NCBI GenBank assembly: GCA_031256435.1
Contig: JAIRQO010000057.1
Location: 1-55,586, forward strand
DNA length: 55,586 bases
Reading direction: 5' to 3'
Source: Cellulomonadaceae bacterium
Lineage (GTDB): Bacteria; Actinomycetota; Actinomycetes; Actinomycetales; Cellulomonadaceae
The notes under the pieces: model-generated
Database searches by the model: none
What the model was told of the DNA's origin: nothing
Seen by the model: only the letters and a program-made list of their open reading frames with translations
Made by a program: the position numbers and the translations under genes
Shown here: piece by piece, positions 45,034-53,452 of the stretch
Numbering within the stretch: position 1 is the stretch's first letter
Layout: each line of letters begins with the position of its first letter

Positions 45034-45618
45034 ATGAAACGCTCGTGGTGGCAGACCGTGCGGGCGTGGCCGTTCAAGGAAGTAGTGGTGGTGTACCTGG
45101 CGGTGTCCAAGGTGATGTATTGGGTGACCGTGGCGTCCGGCTGGCAAGCCGATGATCTGGACTCGGTGTGGCACGCACTGTTGGTTCGTCTCCTCAACAG
45201 GGACCTGATGCTGTTCCTGTCCGTTGTGTTGCTGTTCATCCTGGAAGCGGTGGTTCACAGGCGCCAACACGCGCCTTCCTTGGCACGGGACGCGGTCATG
45301 TACCTCATGGGGTACGTGGGAATTGTGGGCGTGTTCTATGGGTACCTGTGGATCTGGAGTTTCCATGCACACGTGGTGTTTCCACCCTTTGGTCAGTCAA
45401 TCCGGTACTCCGCGCTGACGTATTTTGGTGCCGTGCTGGTGGTGGAGTTTAAGGAACGGTGGAAGAAGAAGGAGGTCACGGAGAAGGCGGACCACGCCAT
45501 CGCCACGGGAACGGCCTCCAAGAAATCCATGCTCCGCGCTCTGAATGATGCGGGAATCCTCAGTGACACCGAATACTTGGCCAAGACGCGCTTGGCTGAG
45601 GCCTTGGGTCACGAGTAA
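45034..45618 (+). CDS. Small membrane protein of unknown function
   Basis: I do not recognise the family. From the ATG at 45034 the protein has 194 residues with about four hydrophobic segments: VVVVYLAVSKVMYWVTVAS, LMLFLSVVLLFILEAVV, VMYLMGYVGIVGVFYGYLWIW and YSALTYFGAVLVVEF. A basic, soluble C-terminal tail follows (KERWKKKEVTEK ... ALNDAGILSDTEYLAKTRLAEALGHE), resembling a short SHOCT-like segment. The open frame extends to 45001, but the added residues (MGLGDTGLDDG) come from the tandem repeats, so the later ATG is preferred. It ends about 80 bases before the tRNA terminator. Confidence 0.65.
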   Translation: MKRSWWQTVRAWPFKEVVVVYLAVSKVMYWVTVASGWQADDLDSVWHALLVRLLNRDLMLFLSVVLLFILEAVVHRRQHAPSLARDAVMYLMGYVGIVGVFYGYLWIWSFHAHVVFPPFGQSIRYSALTYFGAVLVVEFKERWKKKEVTEKADHAIATGTASKKSMLRALNDAGILSDTEYLAKTRLAEALGHE

Positions 45619-45670
45619 GGGGTGGCGTGGTGCTGTTGGTAGCGCGGCGCTTTGGCTAGGCCGGTACCGC

Positions 45671-45696
45671 AAACAAAAAACCGCTGTGACCAGCGG
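45671..45696 (-). terminator. Rho-independent terminator of the tRNA cluster
   Basis: On the minus strand CCGCTG, GTCA and CAGCGG form a hairpin followed by TTTTTTGTTT. It lies 6 bases after the tRNA-Cys 3' end and is the clearest terminator in the window. Confidence 0.9.
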
Positions 45697-45701
45697 GTTA
45701 G

Positions 45702-45775
45702 TGGAGGTGAGTACGGGAGTCGAACCCGTCTTGACGGTTTTGCAGACCGCTGCCTTGCCGCTCAGCCAACTCACC
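45702..45775 (-). tRNA. tRNA-Cys (GCA)
   Basis: Acceptor arms GGTGAGT and ACTCACC pair perfectly. The anticodon loop holds GCA, the T-loop reads GGTTCGACTCC, and the CCA end is encoded. It is the last tRNA before the terminator. Confidence 0.95.
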
Positions 45776-45790
45776 ATGCTCGTCGTGCTA

Positions 45791-45866
45791 TGGAGCGAAA
45801 GACGAGACTCGAACTCGCGACCCTCACCATGGCAAGGTGATGCTCTACCAACTGAGCTACTTTCGC
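45791..45866 (-). tRNA. tRNA-Gly (GCC), copy 1
   Basis: Acceptor arms GCGAAAG and CTTTCGC pair perfectly; the loop TTGCCAT gives anticodon GCC; the CCA end is encoded. A near-identical copy lies at 46409-46481. Confidence 0.95.
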
Positions 45867-45903
45867 ATTGTGTTGTTCGCCGGGGATTACTCCTCGACGA
45901 TCG

Positions 45904-45975
45904 TGGGCGTTACTGGGATCGAACCAGTGACCTCTTCGGTGTGAACGAAGCGCGCTACCGCTGCGCCAAACGCCC
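45904..45975 (-). tRNA. tRNA-Val (CAC)
   Basis: Acceptor arms GGGCGTT and AACGCCC pair; the loop TTCACAC gives anticodon CAC. CCA is not encoded. Confidence 0.95.
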
Positions 45976-46006
45976 GTAGCCTCAGATGCTAGCACCCTCA
46001 GCCGGG

Positions 46007-46078
46007 TGGGCGTAACTGGGATCGAACCAGTGACCCCTTCGATGTCAACGAAGTGCGCTACCGCTGCGCCATACGCCC
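46007..46078 (-). tRNA. tRNA-Val (GAC)
   Basis: Acceptor arms GGGCGTA and TACGCCC pair; the loop TTGACAT gives anticodon GAC. CCA is not encoded. Its 5' end touches the hairpin repeat array. Confidence 0.95.
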
Positions 46079-46404
46079 TGAAGATTGTGCGAACGCGTGA
46101 GATGCGAGTTTACTCGCGATCTCACATGTGAGCCAATCGAGCGGGCGTCGTGAGACGCCCTGATGCTGGAGTGAGCGCGTCGGATCGAGTTTACCCGAAT
46201 CCGACATGCGAACCCAGCGAGGTAGGCGTCGTAAGACGCCCTGAAGATTGTGCGAACGCGTGAGATGCGAGTTTACTCGCGATCTCAAATGTGAGCCAAT
46301 CGAGCGGGCGTCGTGAGACGCCCTGATGCTGGAGTGAGCGCGTCGGATCGAGTTTACTCGAATCCGACATGCGAACCCAGCGAGGTAGGCGTCGTGAGAC
46401 GCCC
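46079..46404. repeat. Four-unit hairpin array inside the tRNA cluster
   Basis: Two nearly identical 163-base repeats, each made of two related units (A, 82 bases; B, 81 bases): A1 46079-46160, B1 46161-46241, A2 46242-46323, B2 46324-46404. A1 and A2 differ at one base and B1 and B2 at two. Each unit holds a long hairpin (TGAGATGCGAG with CTCGCGATCTCA, or GTCGGAT with ATCCGAC) and a second hairpin; in A units this is GGGCGTC with GACGCCC. The array fills the whole spacer between tRNA-Val(GAC) and the second tRNA-Gly. No gene is seen in it. Confidence 0.92.
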
Positions 46405-46408
46405 TCCG

Positions 46409-46481
46409 AGCGAAAGACGAGACTCGAACTCGCGACCCTCACCATGGCAAGGTGATGCTCTACCAACTGAGCTACTTTCGC
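46409..46481 (-). tRNA. tRNA-Gly (GCC), copy 2
   Basis: The sequence matches copy 1 through the acceptor, anticodon and T arms. Its 3' end is followed by CGG, so CCA is not encoded. Confidence 0.94.
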
Positions 46482-46667
46482 AGGTGTCACCGGACTTTCG
46501 CCCGATAACGATGGTGAGGCTGTGACGCCTCGCCGTGTATCGCATCGCATTCGCGATGCTTTACGGTGTGTCTACGCCTTCCCTTGCTTCGCAAGTGAAG
46601 GCTCAAACACGCTTCGCTCGGCTCACTGGTGAGAATGCGAGCATTCTCACCGTTCGCCTCGCTCGCG
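46482..46667. repeat. Hairpin-rich spacer between tRNA-Gly and tRNA-Leu
   Basis: No gene is seen. Clear hairpins are GCATCGC/GCGATGC at 46542-46559 and GGTGAGAATGC/GCATTCTCACC at 46628-46651, with a weaker GGTGAGGC/GCCTCGCC near 46512. They may be processing structures in a tRNA precursor. Confidence 0.7.
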
Positions 46668-46753
46668 TGTCCAGAGGGGGACTTGAACCCCCACGCCCTA
46701 ATACGGGCACTAGCACCTCAAGCTAGCGCGTCTGCCAATTCCGCCACCTGGAC
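46668..46753 (-). tRNA. tRNA-Leu (GAG)
   Basis: A class II tRNA with a long variable arm (GCCCGTATTAGGGC-like). The acceptor starts GTCCAGG, the loop TTGAGGT gives anticodon GAG, and the T-loop reads GGTTCAAGTCC. CCA is not encoded. It is the first tRNA of the minus-strand cluster. Confidence 0.94.
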
Positions 46754-46938
46754 AGGTGAACCGTTCCAGCGTTGCCACTTTCCCGGTGCGCAGAGAAGGT
46801 TAGCACATCCAAGGCCCTTGGTGGAAATCACCACGACGCAATGAGTACTGGCGCGCGTCAGCACAACGTCCCCATCCCTGAGAGAATTCTGGTGACCGCG
46901 CACTCTCTTCCGCACTATCTCCTCCCGAAAGGCCCACG

Positions 46939-47838
46939 ATGTCCAAGAAAGCAGCCACCAAGAAAACCAGCAAGAAAGCAGCGAAGAGGAGCGCCCCCGG
47001 ATGGGACATCTCGCCCGCAGACGCCCTCCGCTGGACGCCTGAAGTGGATGTCCGCACCATGGATTGCGCTGGCACACCCGGCTTCACGGGAACTCGCAAA
47101 GACGGCGAGAAACTCCTTGCCGAACGCGCTCAGGAACTCTCCGACCTCCAAGAGCGGCTCTTTGCCGAGGGACGTAGCGGTGGTACACGTTCCGTCCTCC
47201 TGGTTCTCCAAGGCCTGGACACCGCCGGAAAAGGCGGCACTGTCCGCCACGTAGTGGGACTCGTAGACCCCCAGGGTGTGGCCATTCGCGGCTTCGGCGT
47301 CCCCACGGCTGAAGAACGGGAGCATGGATACCTGTGGCGGGTTCGCAACGCGCTGCCCAAGCCGGGATACATTGGCGTGTTTGATCGCTCGCACTGGGAG
47401 CAAGTGCTGGTGGCCCGCGTGGAAGGACTGGAGCCCGAGGAAGAGTGGAGCAAGCACTATGACGAGATGAATGCCTTTGAAGCCGAGGTGGCGGCGTCTG
47501 GCACAGTCATTGTCAAAGTGGCGCTCTTTGTTTCACCCGACGAGCAAAAGGCGCGCCTGGCGGCCCGCCTTGAGCGGGAGGACAAGTACTGGAAGTACAA
47601 CCCCGGTGATTTGAAAACGCGCGCTAAGTTCCCTGAATACCTGGACGCCTACCAGGACATGCTCACCAAGGGCTCCACGGACGTGGCACCCTGGCACGTG
47701 ATTCCGTGCGACAAGAAGTGGTTCTCCCACCTCGCCATCACGGAACTCCTGACCAACGCGTTGCGCTCCCTGGACCTCGGCTGGCCCCCGGCAGACTTTG
47801 ACGTGGAGGAACAAAAGAAGTTGGTGGCAGCGGCCTAG
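46939..47838 (+). CDS. Polyphosphate kinase 2 family protein
   Basis: PPK2 enzymes move phosphate between polyphosphate and nucleotides, often making ATP or GTP from polyphosphate. The 299-residue protein has a Lys-rich start (MSKKAATKKTSKKAAKRS), then VLLVLQGLDTAGKGGTVRHVVGLVDPQGVAIRGFGVPTAEEREHGYLWRV with the Walker A-like motif near residue 92. FDRSHWEQVLVARVEGL follows near 150 as the Walker B region, and KYWKYNPGDLKTRAKF comes later. Which PPK2 class it belongs to cannot be told. AAAGG lies 6 bases before the ATG. It ends 9 bases from the convergent ATP-grasp gene. Confidence 0.93.
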   Translation: MSKKAATKKTSKKAAKRSAPGWDISPADALRWTPEVDVRTMDCAGTPGFTGTRKDGEKLLAERAQELSDLQERLFAEGRSGGTRSVLLVLQGLDTAGKGGTVRHVVGLVDPQGVAIRGFGVPTAEEREHGYLWRVRNALPKPGYIGVFDRSHWEQVLVARVEGLEPEEEWSKHYDEMNAFEAEVAASGTVIVKVALFVSPDEQKARLAARLEREDKYWKYNPGDLKTRAKFPEYLDAYQDMLTKGSTDVAPWHVIPCDKKWFSHLAITELLTNALRSLDLGWPPADFDVEEQKKLVAAA

Positions 47839-47847
47839 GGACGTTTC

Positions 47848-49104
47848 CTAGAACCCCGAGCCCGTGGCCTCCGGGTACCACTTCTTGAATTTGCGGCGCT
47901 GGTTGAACTTGGCGGACGCCACGTAGAAGCGGCGCTTCAACCCACCATCGGCCTTCCAGTACGCCAGTGGGTGAACCTGTGTTGTGGCCAGCCGCTTCAC
48001 GGTGGCATGCAACTCCGGGTCCTTCACGTAGTGCAGCAGCAAATCCGTGGGAAGCACCGAGTACAACACTTCCTGAGTGACCTCTTGCGGCTCCAGGGAA
48101 ACGCCGTCAATGAAGTCCGCCACCACAAACTGCGCTACGTTCAGCCCGGACGCCGTCACGTAGTAGTTGTTCCGCCCAATGCGCGGATTCACCTCAAAGA
48201 ACGCGTGCTTTCCCGTGCGGGGATCCACCTTGGCGTCAAAGTTGGCAAAGCCGCGGTAGCCCACCTCGGCCAGGAACGCCTTGGCTTGGTCAAACATCAC
48301 GCCTTGGTTCCCCGTAATCATGGCCGCCGGGTTCCCCAGGCCGTTCGGCGTGTGCTCTTCCAGCAGCACATGCGCCCCGGACAGCATGGTCACCACACCG
48401 TTGCCATCCACGTACGCCGTGATGGAAGCCATTTGCGTGTCATCGCCAGGGATCAACTCCTGAGCCACAAACCGCCCGGTGTAGCCCGCGCCGCGCAGGT
48501 TCTTCCACAACGCATCCAACTCCTCGGGGGTCTCAATCTCAAACACCTTGCGCTTCCCGGGGAACTCCACATTCTGGTAATCGGCGGAGGAAGCCGCTTT
48601 GGCAATCAGCGGGAAACCCACATCCACGGCCGGCGGCTCCCATCCTTCGTCGGAAGCATTGGTGAAATCAACAACGATAGTGCGCGGCACATCAATCCCT
48701 ACGCGTTCAGCAACCTCGGCAAAAGTGGCCTTATCGCTGATGATGTCCAACACCGACTCGTTGAGGAAGGGCACTACCAAGCCGGCGTCCTGCAACTCCT
48801 CACGAGCCCGCACCACCGTGCGCACTAGCCAGTCCGAGTTGGCCAGCAGGAGCGGAATCCGCGAAGGGTCCTCTGCTTTTGCCGAGCGCGCTGCCTTGCA
48901 GGCAGCCTCCACCAACTGGCGCTCGTTGTGGGAATCCTCCACCAGAACGTTGGTGATGATCCGCGAATCGGCAATGGGGCCGGTAATCACACCAGAGATC
49001 ACCACGGACTTCACGCCGTACTGCTCGTGGAAAGCCCGCGCAAAGGCGTAGACGCCAATATCGCCACCAAGAATGATGGGGTAAATCTCTGGTCGGGAGG
49101 TCAT
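47848..49104 (-). CDS. ATP-grasp amide ligase, D-aspartate ligase-like (1)
   Basis: The 418-residue protein belongs to the ATP-grasp ligases that include the D-aspartate ligase adding a side-chain residue to peptidoglycan precursors in enterococci and lactococci. Motifs are IILGGDIGVYAFARAFHEQYG at the N-terminus, LLLANSDWLVRTV, FPLIAKAASSADYQNVEFPGKRKVF in the ATP-binding part, QELIPGDDTQMASITAYVDG, and FANFDAKVDPRTGKHAFFEVNPRIGRNNYYVTASG with metal-binding Glu and Asn. A paralogue lies at 52076. AGGAG lies 8 bases before the ATG at 49104. It diverges from murJ. The substrate could be D-Asp, D-Glu or another amino acid. Confidence 0.8.
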   Translation of the reverse strand: MTSRPEIYPIILGGDIGVYAFARAFHEQYGVKSVVISGVITGPIADSRIITNVLVEDSHNERQLVEAACKAARSAKAEDPSRIPLLLANSDWLVRTVVRAREELQDAGLVVPFLNESVLDIISDKATFAEVAERVGIDVPRTIVVDFTNASDEGWEPPAVDVGFPLIAKAASSADYQNVEFPGKRKVFEIETPEELDALWKNLRGAGYTGRFVAQELIPGDDTQMASITAYVDGNGVVTMLSGAHVLLEEHTPNGLGNPAAMITGNQGVMFDQAKAFLAEVGYRGFANFDAKVDPRTGKHAFFEVNPRIGRNNYYVTASGLNVAQFVVADFIDGVSLEPQEVTQEVLYSVLPTDLLLHYVKDPELHATVKRLATTQVHPLAYWKADGGLKRRFYVASAKFNQRRKFKKWYPEATGSGF

Positions 49105-49286
49105 GGACGGACTCCTAGGTTGCAAAAATGTGCCGGAGCGTCAGCAGCGCCCCTCCTCTTATATTCCCGTAATGGCGCACGCAGCGCCACCCTATGCCGC
49201 GAGATTGCGAGGTATCTCACAGGGCGCCACCCCCAGTTGCGCCTTCGTCAAATGGCAAGAACGGGGCAGACCGTGCGTAACCCCTC

Positions 49287-49292
49287 TAGAGT
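49287..49292 (+). promoter_or_regulatory. -10-like hexamer for leaderless murJ
   Basis: TAGAGT ends 6 bases before the GTG at 49299. Confidence 0.45.
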
Positions 49293-49298
49293 GAAAGT

Positions 49299-50954
49299 GT
49301 GGCAACGGAGGCAAAAGACAACTTTGGGCGCAACTCGCTGATCCTCTCCCTGGGGACCTTTGCCTCGCGTGCCACCGGTCAGGTCCGCACCATCCTCCTC
49401 GTCGGGGCCATTGGGACCACCTCCCTCGTTGCCAACTCCTTTGACATTGCCAACACGCTGCCCAACATGCTGTTCACCCTGCTGGCGGCGGGCATCCTGC
49501 AAGCCGTGATGATGCCGCAGATCATGCAGGCCATCAAAGCGGAAAACACCCAGGAACGCCTGGACAAACTCTTGACCATCTCGGCGGCCACGCTGTTGGG
49601 GTTGACCATCATCCTGGTGGCGGCAACGCCCCTGCTCATCCACCTGTTCACGCTGGCGGGTGATTGGCCGCGTGACGCCATTGTTCTGGCCGTGGCCTTT
49701 GGGTATTGGTGTGTTCCGCAGGTGTTCTTCTACGGGTTGTTCTCTTTGATTTCCGAACTCCTCAACGCGCGCGGACAGTTTGCCGCCACGGGGTGGGCTC
49801 CGGTGGCCAACAACATCATCTCCGTGGCGGGCTTTGGCCTCTTCATCTACCTGTTCGGCTCCCAGCAAGGCATTGGCAACAACCTGGGCGGGTGGACCTG
49901 GTCCATGACGGCCCTCATGGGCGCCACCGCCACGTTGGGGATTGTTATCCAGGCGTCCATTCTTCTCATTGCCCTACGACGAGGGGGCTTCCATTGGCAC
50001 ATCCGCTTTGGGCTACACGGCATTGGGTTGCGCTCAGCGGGCAAAGTGGTGGGTTGGACCATCGCCGCGGTGATCTTGGAACAAGTGGGCTTGGTGTACC
50101 TGCGGAATATCACCTCTGCGGCAGGACAAAGCGCCGTGGGTGGCGAGATCATTGCGGGCCCTGCCGCATTTACCAACGCGCTGACCATTTACATCCTGCC
50201 GCACTCACTGGTGGTGGTGTCCATCATCACCGCGCTGTTCCCGCGCATGTCCATGGCCGCTGCCCAAGGAGATCTCTGGGGTGTGCGAACCACCATGTCC
50301 ACCGGGCTGCGATCCGCTGGGGTGTTCTCGGTCCTGGCCTCGGTAGCCATGATTGTGCTGGCCGGACCCATCATGAAGGCGCTGCTTCCCACGCTCTCGG
50401 CTGAAGGTGTGGCAGCTGGGGCGCCGGTTCTGCGAGCCTTGTCCTTTGGGCTGGTAGCCCTGGGTGCCACCGTGATGGTCAAGCGCATGTACTACGCCTT
50501 TGAGGATGGCCGTTCCATTTTTGTTATTCAGATTTTTGCCACGGCATTCATGGTGGCGGTGATCTGGATCTTCTCCCACTCCCAGCCCACCCGGTATTGG
50601 ACCATCGCCGCTGCTGCCGCCTACGCAGGAGCCGCCTGGATCTCGGTGCTGTTGCGCGTGTCCGGGATGCGCAAGAAACTCCACGGGATTGACGGCAGAC
50701 GAATCCTCTCGCTCTACGTCCGCGCGGGGATTGGAGCCCTTGCTGGTGGCGTGGTGGCCTTTGTCATCACCTACGTGATGCATGGCTTTGACCCGGGCCT
50801 CACGTGGCTTCACGCCGTGGTGGTCACGGTGGTGGCCGGCGTTTCCATGGTGGCGGTGTACGTGGCAGCGCTCAGGGTGCTCAAGGTTCAAGAACTAGAT
50901 GCTGCGCTCGGGCCAATCATTCGGCGCTTGGGACGCGGGCGCGGACGCGGGTAG
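49299..50954 (+). CDS. murJ: MurJ/MviN-type lipid II flippase
   Basis: MurJ moves lipid II across the membrane for peptidoglycan assembly. The 551-residue protein has fourteen or so hydrophobic segments. Family marks include SLGTFASRATGQVRTILLVGAIG at the N-terminus, NTLPNMLFTLLAAGILQAVMMPQI near residue 51, PQVFFYGLFSLISELLNARGQFAATGWAPVANNIISV, YILPHSLVVVSIITALFPRMSMAAAQGD, and FGLVALGATVMVKRMYYAFEDGRS. It sits between two ATP-grasp ligases and a FemX-like enzyme, which fits a group that modifies and exports the lipid-linked precursor. The second housekeeping copy near rnpA-parB, usual in actinobacteria, cannot be judged here. Confidence 0.9.
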   Translation: MATEAKDNFGRNSLILSLGTFASRATGQVRTILLVGAIGTTSLVANSFDIANTLPNMLFTLLAAGILQAVMMPQIMQAIKAENTQERLDKLLTISAATLLGLTIILVAATPLLIHLFTLAGDWPRDAIVLAVAFGYWCVPQVFFYGLFSLISELLNARGQFAATGWAPVANNIISVAGFGLFIYLFGSQQGIGNNLGGWTWSMTALMGATATLGIVIQASILLIALRRGGFHWHIRFGLHGIGLRSAGKVVGWTIAAVILEQVGLVYLRNITSAAGQSAVGGEIIAGPAAFTNALTIYILPHSLVVVSIITALFPRMSMAAAQGDLWGVRTTMSTGLRSAGVFSVLASVAMIVLAGPIMKALLPTLSAEGVAAGAPVLRALSFGLVALGATVMVKRMYYAFEDGRSIFVIQIFATAFMVAVIWIFSHSQPTRYWTIAAAAAYAGAAWISVLLRVSGMRKKLHGIDGRRILSLYVRAGIGALAGGVVAFVITYVMHGFDPGLTWLHAVVVTVVAGVSMVAVYVAALRVLKVQELDAALGPIIRRLGRGRGRG

Positions 50955-50976
50955 CCTCGTCGTTGGGCTACCTTCA

Positions 50977-51981
50977 TCACCGACGAATCCGCTGGACTAC
51001 CTTCTTGGCCGCAGGCAACGCACGCTCCCACACCTGATAGAGCAGAGTATTCAACGGAACATCCCACGTTCCCACCAACTCGTTGTCATGTTTGCCAAAA
51101 CTGCGCTTGAACTCGCTGATGCCATCATTCAGCAGTCCGTTGAGGTCATAGTTCTTAGCGCCGAGTTCCTTGGCGTCGGTCATGGCCGCCCAGTACACGG
51201 GCGCCGTGGCCTTCAAGGCTCTGCTCGCCTCATTCCCTCCGCCATAGAGTAGGAACGCCGTGTCCGGCGTGACCACGGACCACGCGAAACTGCAAATGTT
51301 CCCGTCCGTATCACGCGCCACCAGAATTCTTGATGCCTCGCCGAATTTCTCATGGATGGCTCGGTAGTAGGCGTCATCATGAAGCGCGAATCCGGCCCGG
51401 CTGGAGGTCTCCCGGTACACCGCCATCACCGAGGCAAACTCGTCTGCTGTGGTGGCGCGGCGGATGTCCAGACCGTCCCGGGCAGCGCGCCGAATCTCAT
51501 ACCGGGTTGACTTCCGCATGTCCGCCAACAGGGCATCGGAGTCTCGCGTGAGGTCAAGGATGAGGGTGCTGGGATACAAAATGGTGTTCCGCGCCTTGAC
51601 TGCGCGCGGCACGTCAAACCTCATCGAGGCGTCCCACGCTGGCTCAAAGGACACGGCAATGCCCCCCACGGTAGACCGACACCACCCCACCACGGCCTCG
51701 GCAACACCAGGAATGGCTGCAGCCGCCTCACCATCGTCGCACGCCAAAACTGGACCGCGAGGCACGTAACACAACGCGGTGAACGGAGCCGGCAACCGGC
51801 GTACCAATACCTGAGCAAAACCGCGTGGCGCTGCCGCCTCCGTGATGGCTATCCGCCGCGCAGTCCACGGGCCTTCCGCTTTCACCTCTCCCCACGCCCA
51901 CAATTGCAACGGGTGGCCGCCGTGGGTGGTGACGGCCTTGTCCCAGGTGGAGGGATCATGAACCTCGGTAACGTCAAACAT
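50977..51981 (-). CDS. FemX-like peptidoglycan bridge aminoacyltransferase
   Basis: FemABX enzymes add amino acids from charged tRNA to the stem-peptide side chain of peptidoglycan precursors. The 334-residue protein has LQLWAWGEVKAEGPWTARRIAI near residue 26, YVPRGPVL near 72, STLILDLTRDSDALLADMRKSTRYEIRRAARDGLDIR near 137, and YDLNGLLNDGISEFKRSFGKHDNELVGTWDVPLN near the end, as expected for the double GNAT-like fold. AAAGG lies 8 bases before the ATG. It lies 94 bases downstream of the second ATP-grasp gene on the same strand and probably shares its transcript. The amino acid added is unknown. Confidence 0.88.
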   Translation of the reverse strand: MFDVTEVHDPSTWDKAVTTHGGHPLQLWAWGEVKAEGPWTARRIAITEAAAPRGFAQVLVRRLPAPFTALCYVPRGPVLACDDGEAAAAIPGVAEAVVGWCRSTVGGIAVSFEPAWDASMRFDVPRAVKARNTILYPSTLILDLTRDSDALLADMRKSTRYEIRRAARDGLDIRRATTADEFASVMAVYRETSSRAGFALHDDAYYRAIHEKFGEASRILVARDTDGNICSFAWSVVTPDTAFLLYGGGNEASRALKATAPVYWAAMTDAKELGAKNYDLNGLLNDGISEFKRSFGKHDNELVGTWDVPLNTLLYQVWERALPAAKKVVQRIRR

Positions 51982-52075
51982 TCAGGGCGCCTTTCGTGGT
52001 GGCGGTCAGGGTGGGCGGCGTTGGTACGGCGGTGCGAGTGGGGCAACGGTGGTACGGAGGGGCCCGCGTGGCGGG

Positions 52076-53452
52076 TCAGCCGTCCAGGGGTTGGGGGTAG
52101 AACTTTGCGTACTTGCTGCGATACCGGTACGTGATCATCCAGGTGATGAAGCGACGAACCGGGCTGGCATCACCCGAGTAATACAGCGGGTTGACCACGG
52201 CTTTGCGTTTCTTGAGGCTCTTGAGGCGTGCTAATAACTCTGGATCGGTGATGTACCGGGTCAGGAGGCTGAAAGGAATCACGGTGTACAGCACCTCGTT
52301 GAGTGCGCGCTGTTGGGCGAGTCCCCCACCATCGGCCACAACACCGGCCCTGCCGCCTTCACCGCCCTGCCAGGCTTTCTCGTCGCCTACAGCACCGGCC
52401 CTGCCGCCTTCACCACCCTGCCGAGCCTCAGCCGTGTCCGCCAGCAGCACCTCTGCCACATTGACCCCAGCCGCCGTCACGTAATAGTTGTTCCTTCCAA
52501 TGCGCGGATTCATCTCAAAGAACACGTGTTCGCCAGTGCGGGAATCATACTTGAAGTCAAAATTCCCAAAACCCACATACTGGGACTCGTGGAGGAACTT
52601 CTCGGCAGATTCCATGGCGTCCTCGTACGGTTCCACCACAATGGCGGCTGGAATCCCCAGGGTCCCGGGCGTGTGTTCCTCCAACAGCACGCGTCCGGTG
52701 GAGAGTAGGGTCACCTCCCCCGCCGTGGAGCGATACGCCGTCATGGAGCGTTGCATCGTCTCATCACCGGGGATGTATTCCTGCACTAGGAGCGCGCCGG
52801 GGTACGCAGCCTCCACCAGATGCCCCAGCAGTTCGGACAGTTCCGTGGCAGTGCTCAGCGTGTGAATTTTGCGCTTGCCGGGGAAGGACACCTCAAACCA
52901 CTGGCTGGAATCGGACGGCTTGGCAATGACGGGATAGGTGAGATCCTCGGCGTCCGCTACGGCGCTGGAAATCCTGGCCGCACTGTCAGGACCCGTCAAC
53001 GTGTGAATCTCCAGTGCCAGGGTGCGCGGTGTGGGGATCCCTAGCCGATCGCAAATCTCGGCAAACCCCTCCTTGGTACACACCCTGTCCAGCACGTCTT
53101 TGCTGGGGTAACGGAGGAAGTATCCCGCCCCTTCCAGGCGTTCCCTGTGCTCCACCACGGTGTGAATGTGCCAATCCGAGTTGGTCAGGAGCACGCGTGT
53201 AGCGCTGGGGAACCGCGCCGCTTGACGTTCGAGTTCTGTGATGAGGGTTTCGTCGTCGGATAAACCGGGCACCACAACATTTTCGACGAAGGACGAGCGT
53301 TGCATCGCCCGCGTTGCCACCGTGGAGAGCACCACGGCTGGCGCGCCGAACGCCTCGTGGAAGGAGCGGCACAGGGCGTACATCCCCACATCGCCACCGA
53401 TTCCCACCACCACAATGTTTGCTGCGGCGGACTCACTACTGCTGTTCGCCAT
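52076..53452 (-). CDS. ATP-grasp amide ligase, D-aspartate ligase-like (2)
   Basis: This 458-residue paralogue of the 47848 ligase shares the order of motifs: NIVVVGIGGDVGMYALCRSFHEAFG, LLTNSDWHIHTVVEHRERL, YPVIAKPSDSSQWFEVSFPGKRKIHTL, LVQEYIPGDETMQRSMTAY, and FGNFDFKYDSRTGEHVFFEMNPRIGRNNYYVTAAG. Between that motif and the C-terminal LNEVLYTVIPFSLLTRYI lies an insertion of about 45 residues with a doubled 17-residue unit (QGGEGGRAGxVGDEKAW-like). The ATG at 53452 is chosen because GGAGG lies 9 bases upstream; an earlier GTG at 53473 lacks a site. The two paralogues may add different amino acids. Confidence 0.8.
   Translation of the reverse strand: MANSSSESAAANIVVVGIGGDVGMYALCRSFHEAFGAPAVVLSTVATRAMQRSSFVENVVVPGLSDDETLITELERQAARFPSATRVLLTNSDWHIHTVVEHRERLEGAGYFLRYPSKDVLDRVCTKEGFAEICDRLGIPTPRTLALEIHTLTGPDSAARISSAVADAEDLTYPVIAKPSDSSQWFEVSFPGKRKIHTLSTATELSELLGHLVEAAYPGALLVQEYIPGDETMQRSMTAYRSTAGEVTLLSTGRVLLEEHTPGTLGIPAAIVVEPYEDAMESAEKFLHESQYVGFGNFDFKYDSRTGEHVFFEMNPRIGRNNYYVTAAGVNVAEVLLADTAEARQGGEGGRAGAVGDEKAWQGGEGGRAGVVADGGGLAQQRALNEVLYTVIPFSLLTRYITDPELLARLKSLKKRKAVVNPLYYSGDASPVRRFITWMITYRYRSKYAKFYPQPLDG
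52342..52433 (-). repeat. Two 51-base in-frame repeats in the second ATP-grasp ligase
   Basis: CACCGGCCCTGCCGCCTTCAC begins at 52342 and at 52393 with a 51-base period. The second copy is partial. Confidence 0.8.

Noticed and set aside
45545-45979. Plus-strand open frames across the tRNA genes
   Set aside because: They overlap three tRNA genes, and their translations contain antisense tRNA sequence, a common annotation artefact.
46079-46404. CRISPR array
   Set aside because: The units are contiguous, 81-82 bases long, and have no unique spacers or adjacent cas genes.
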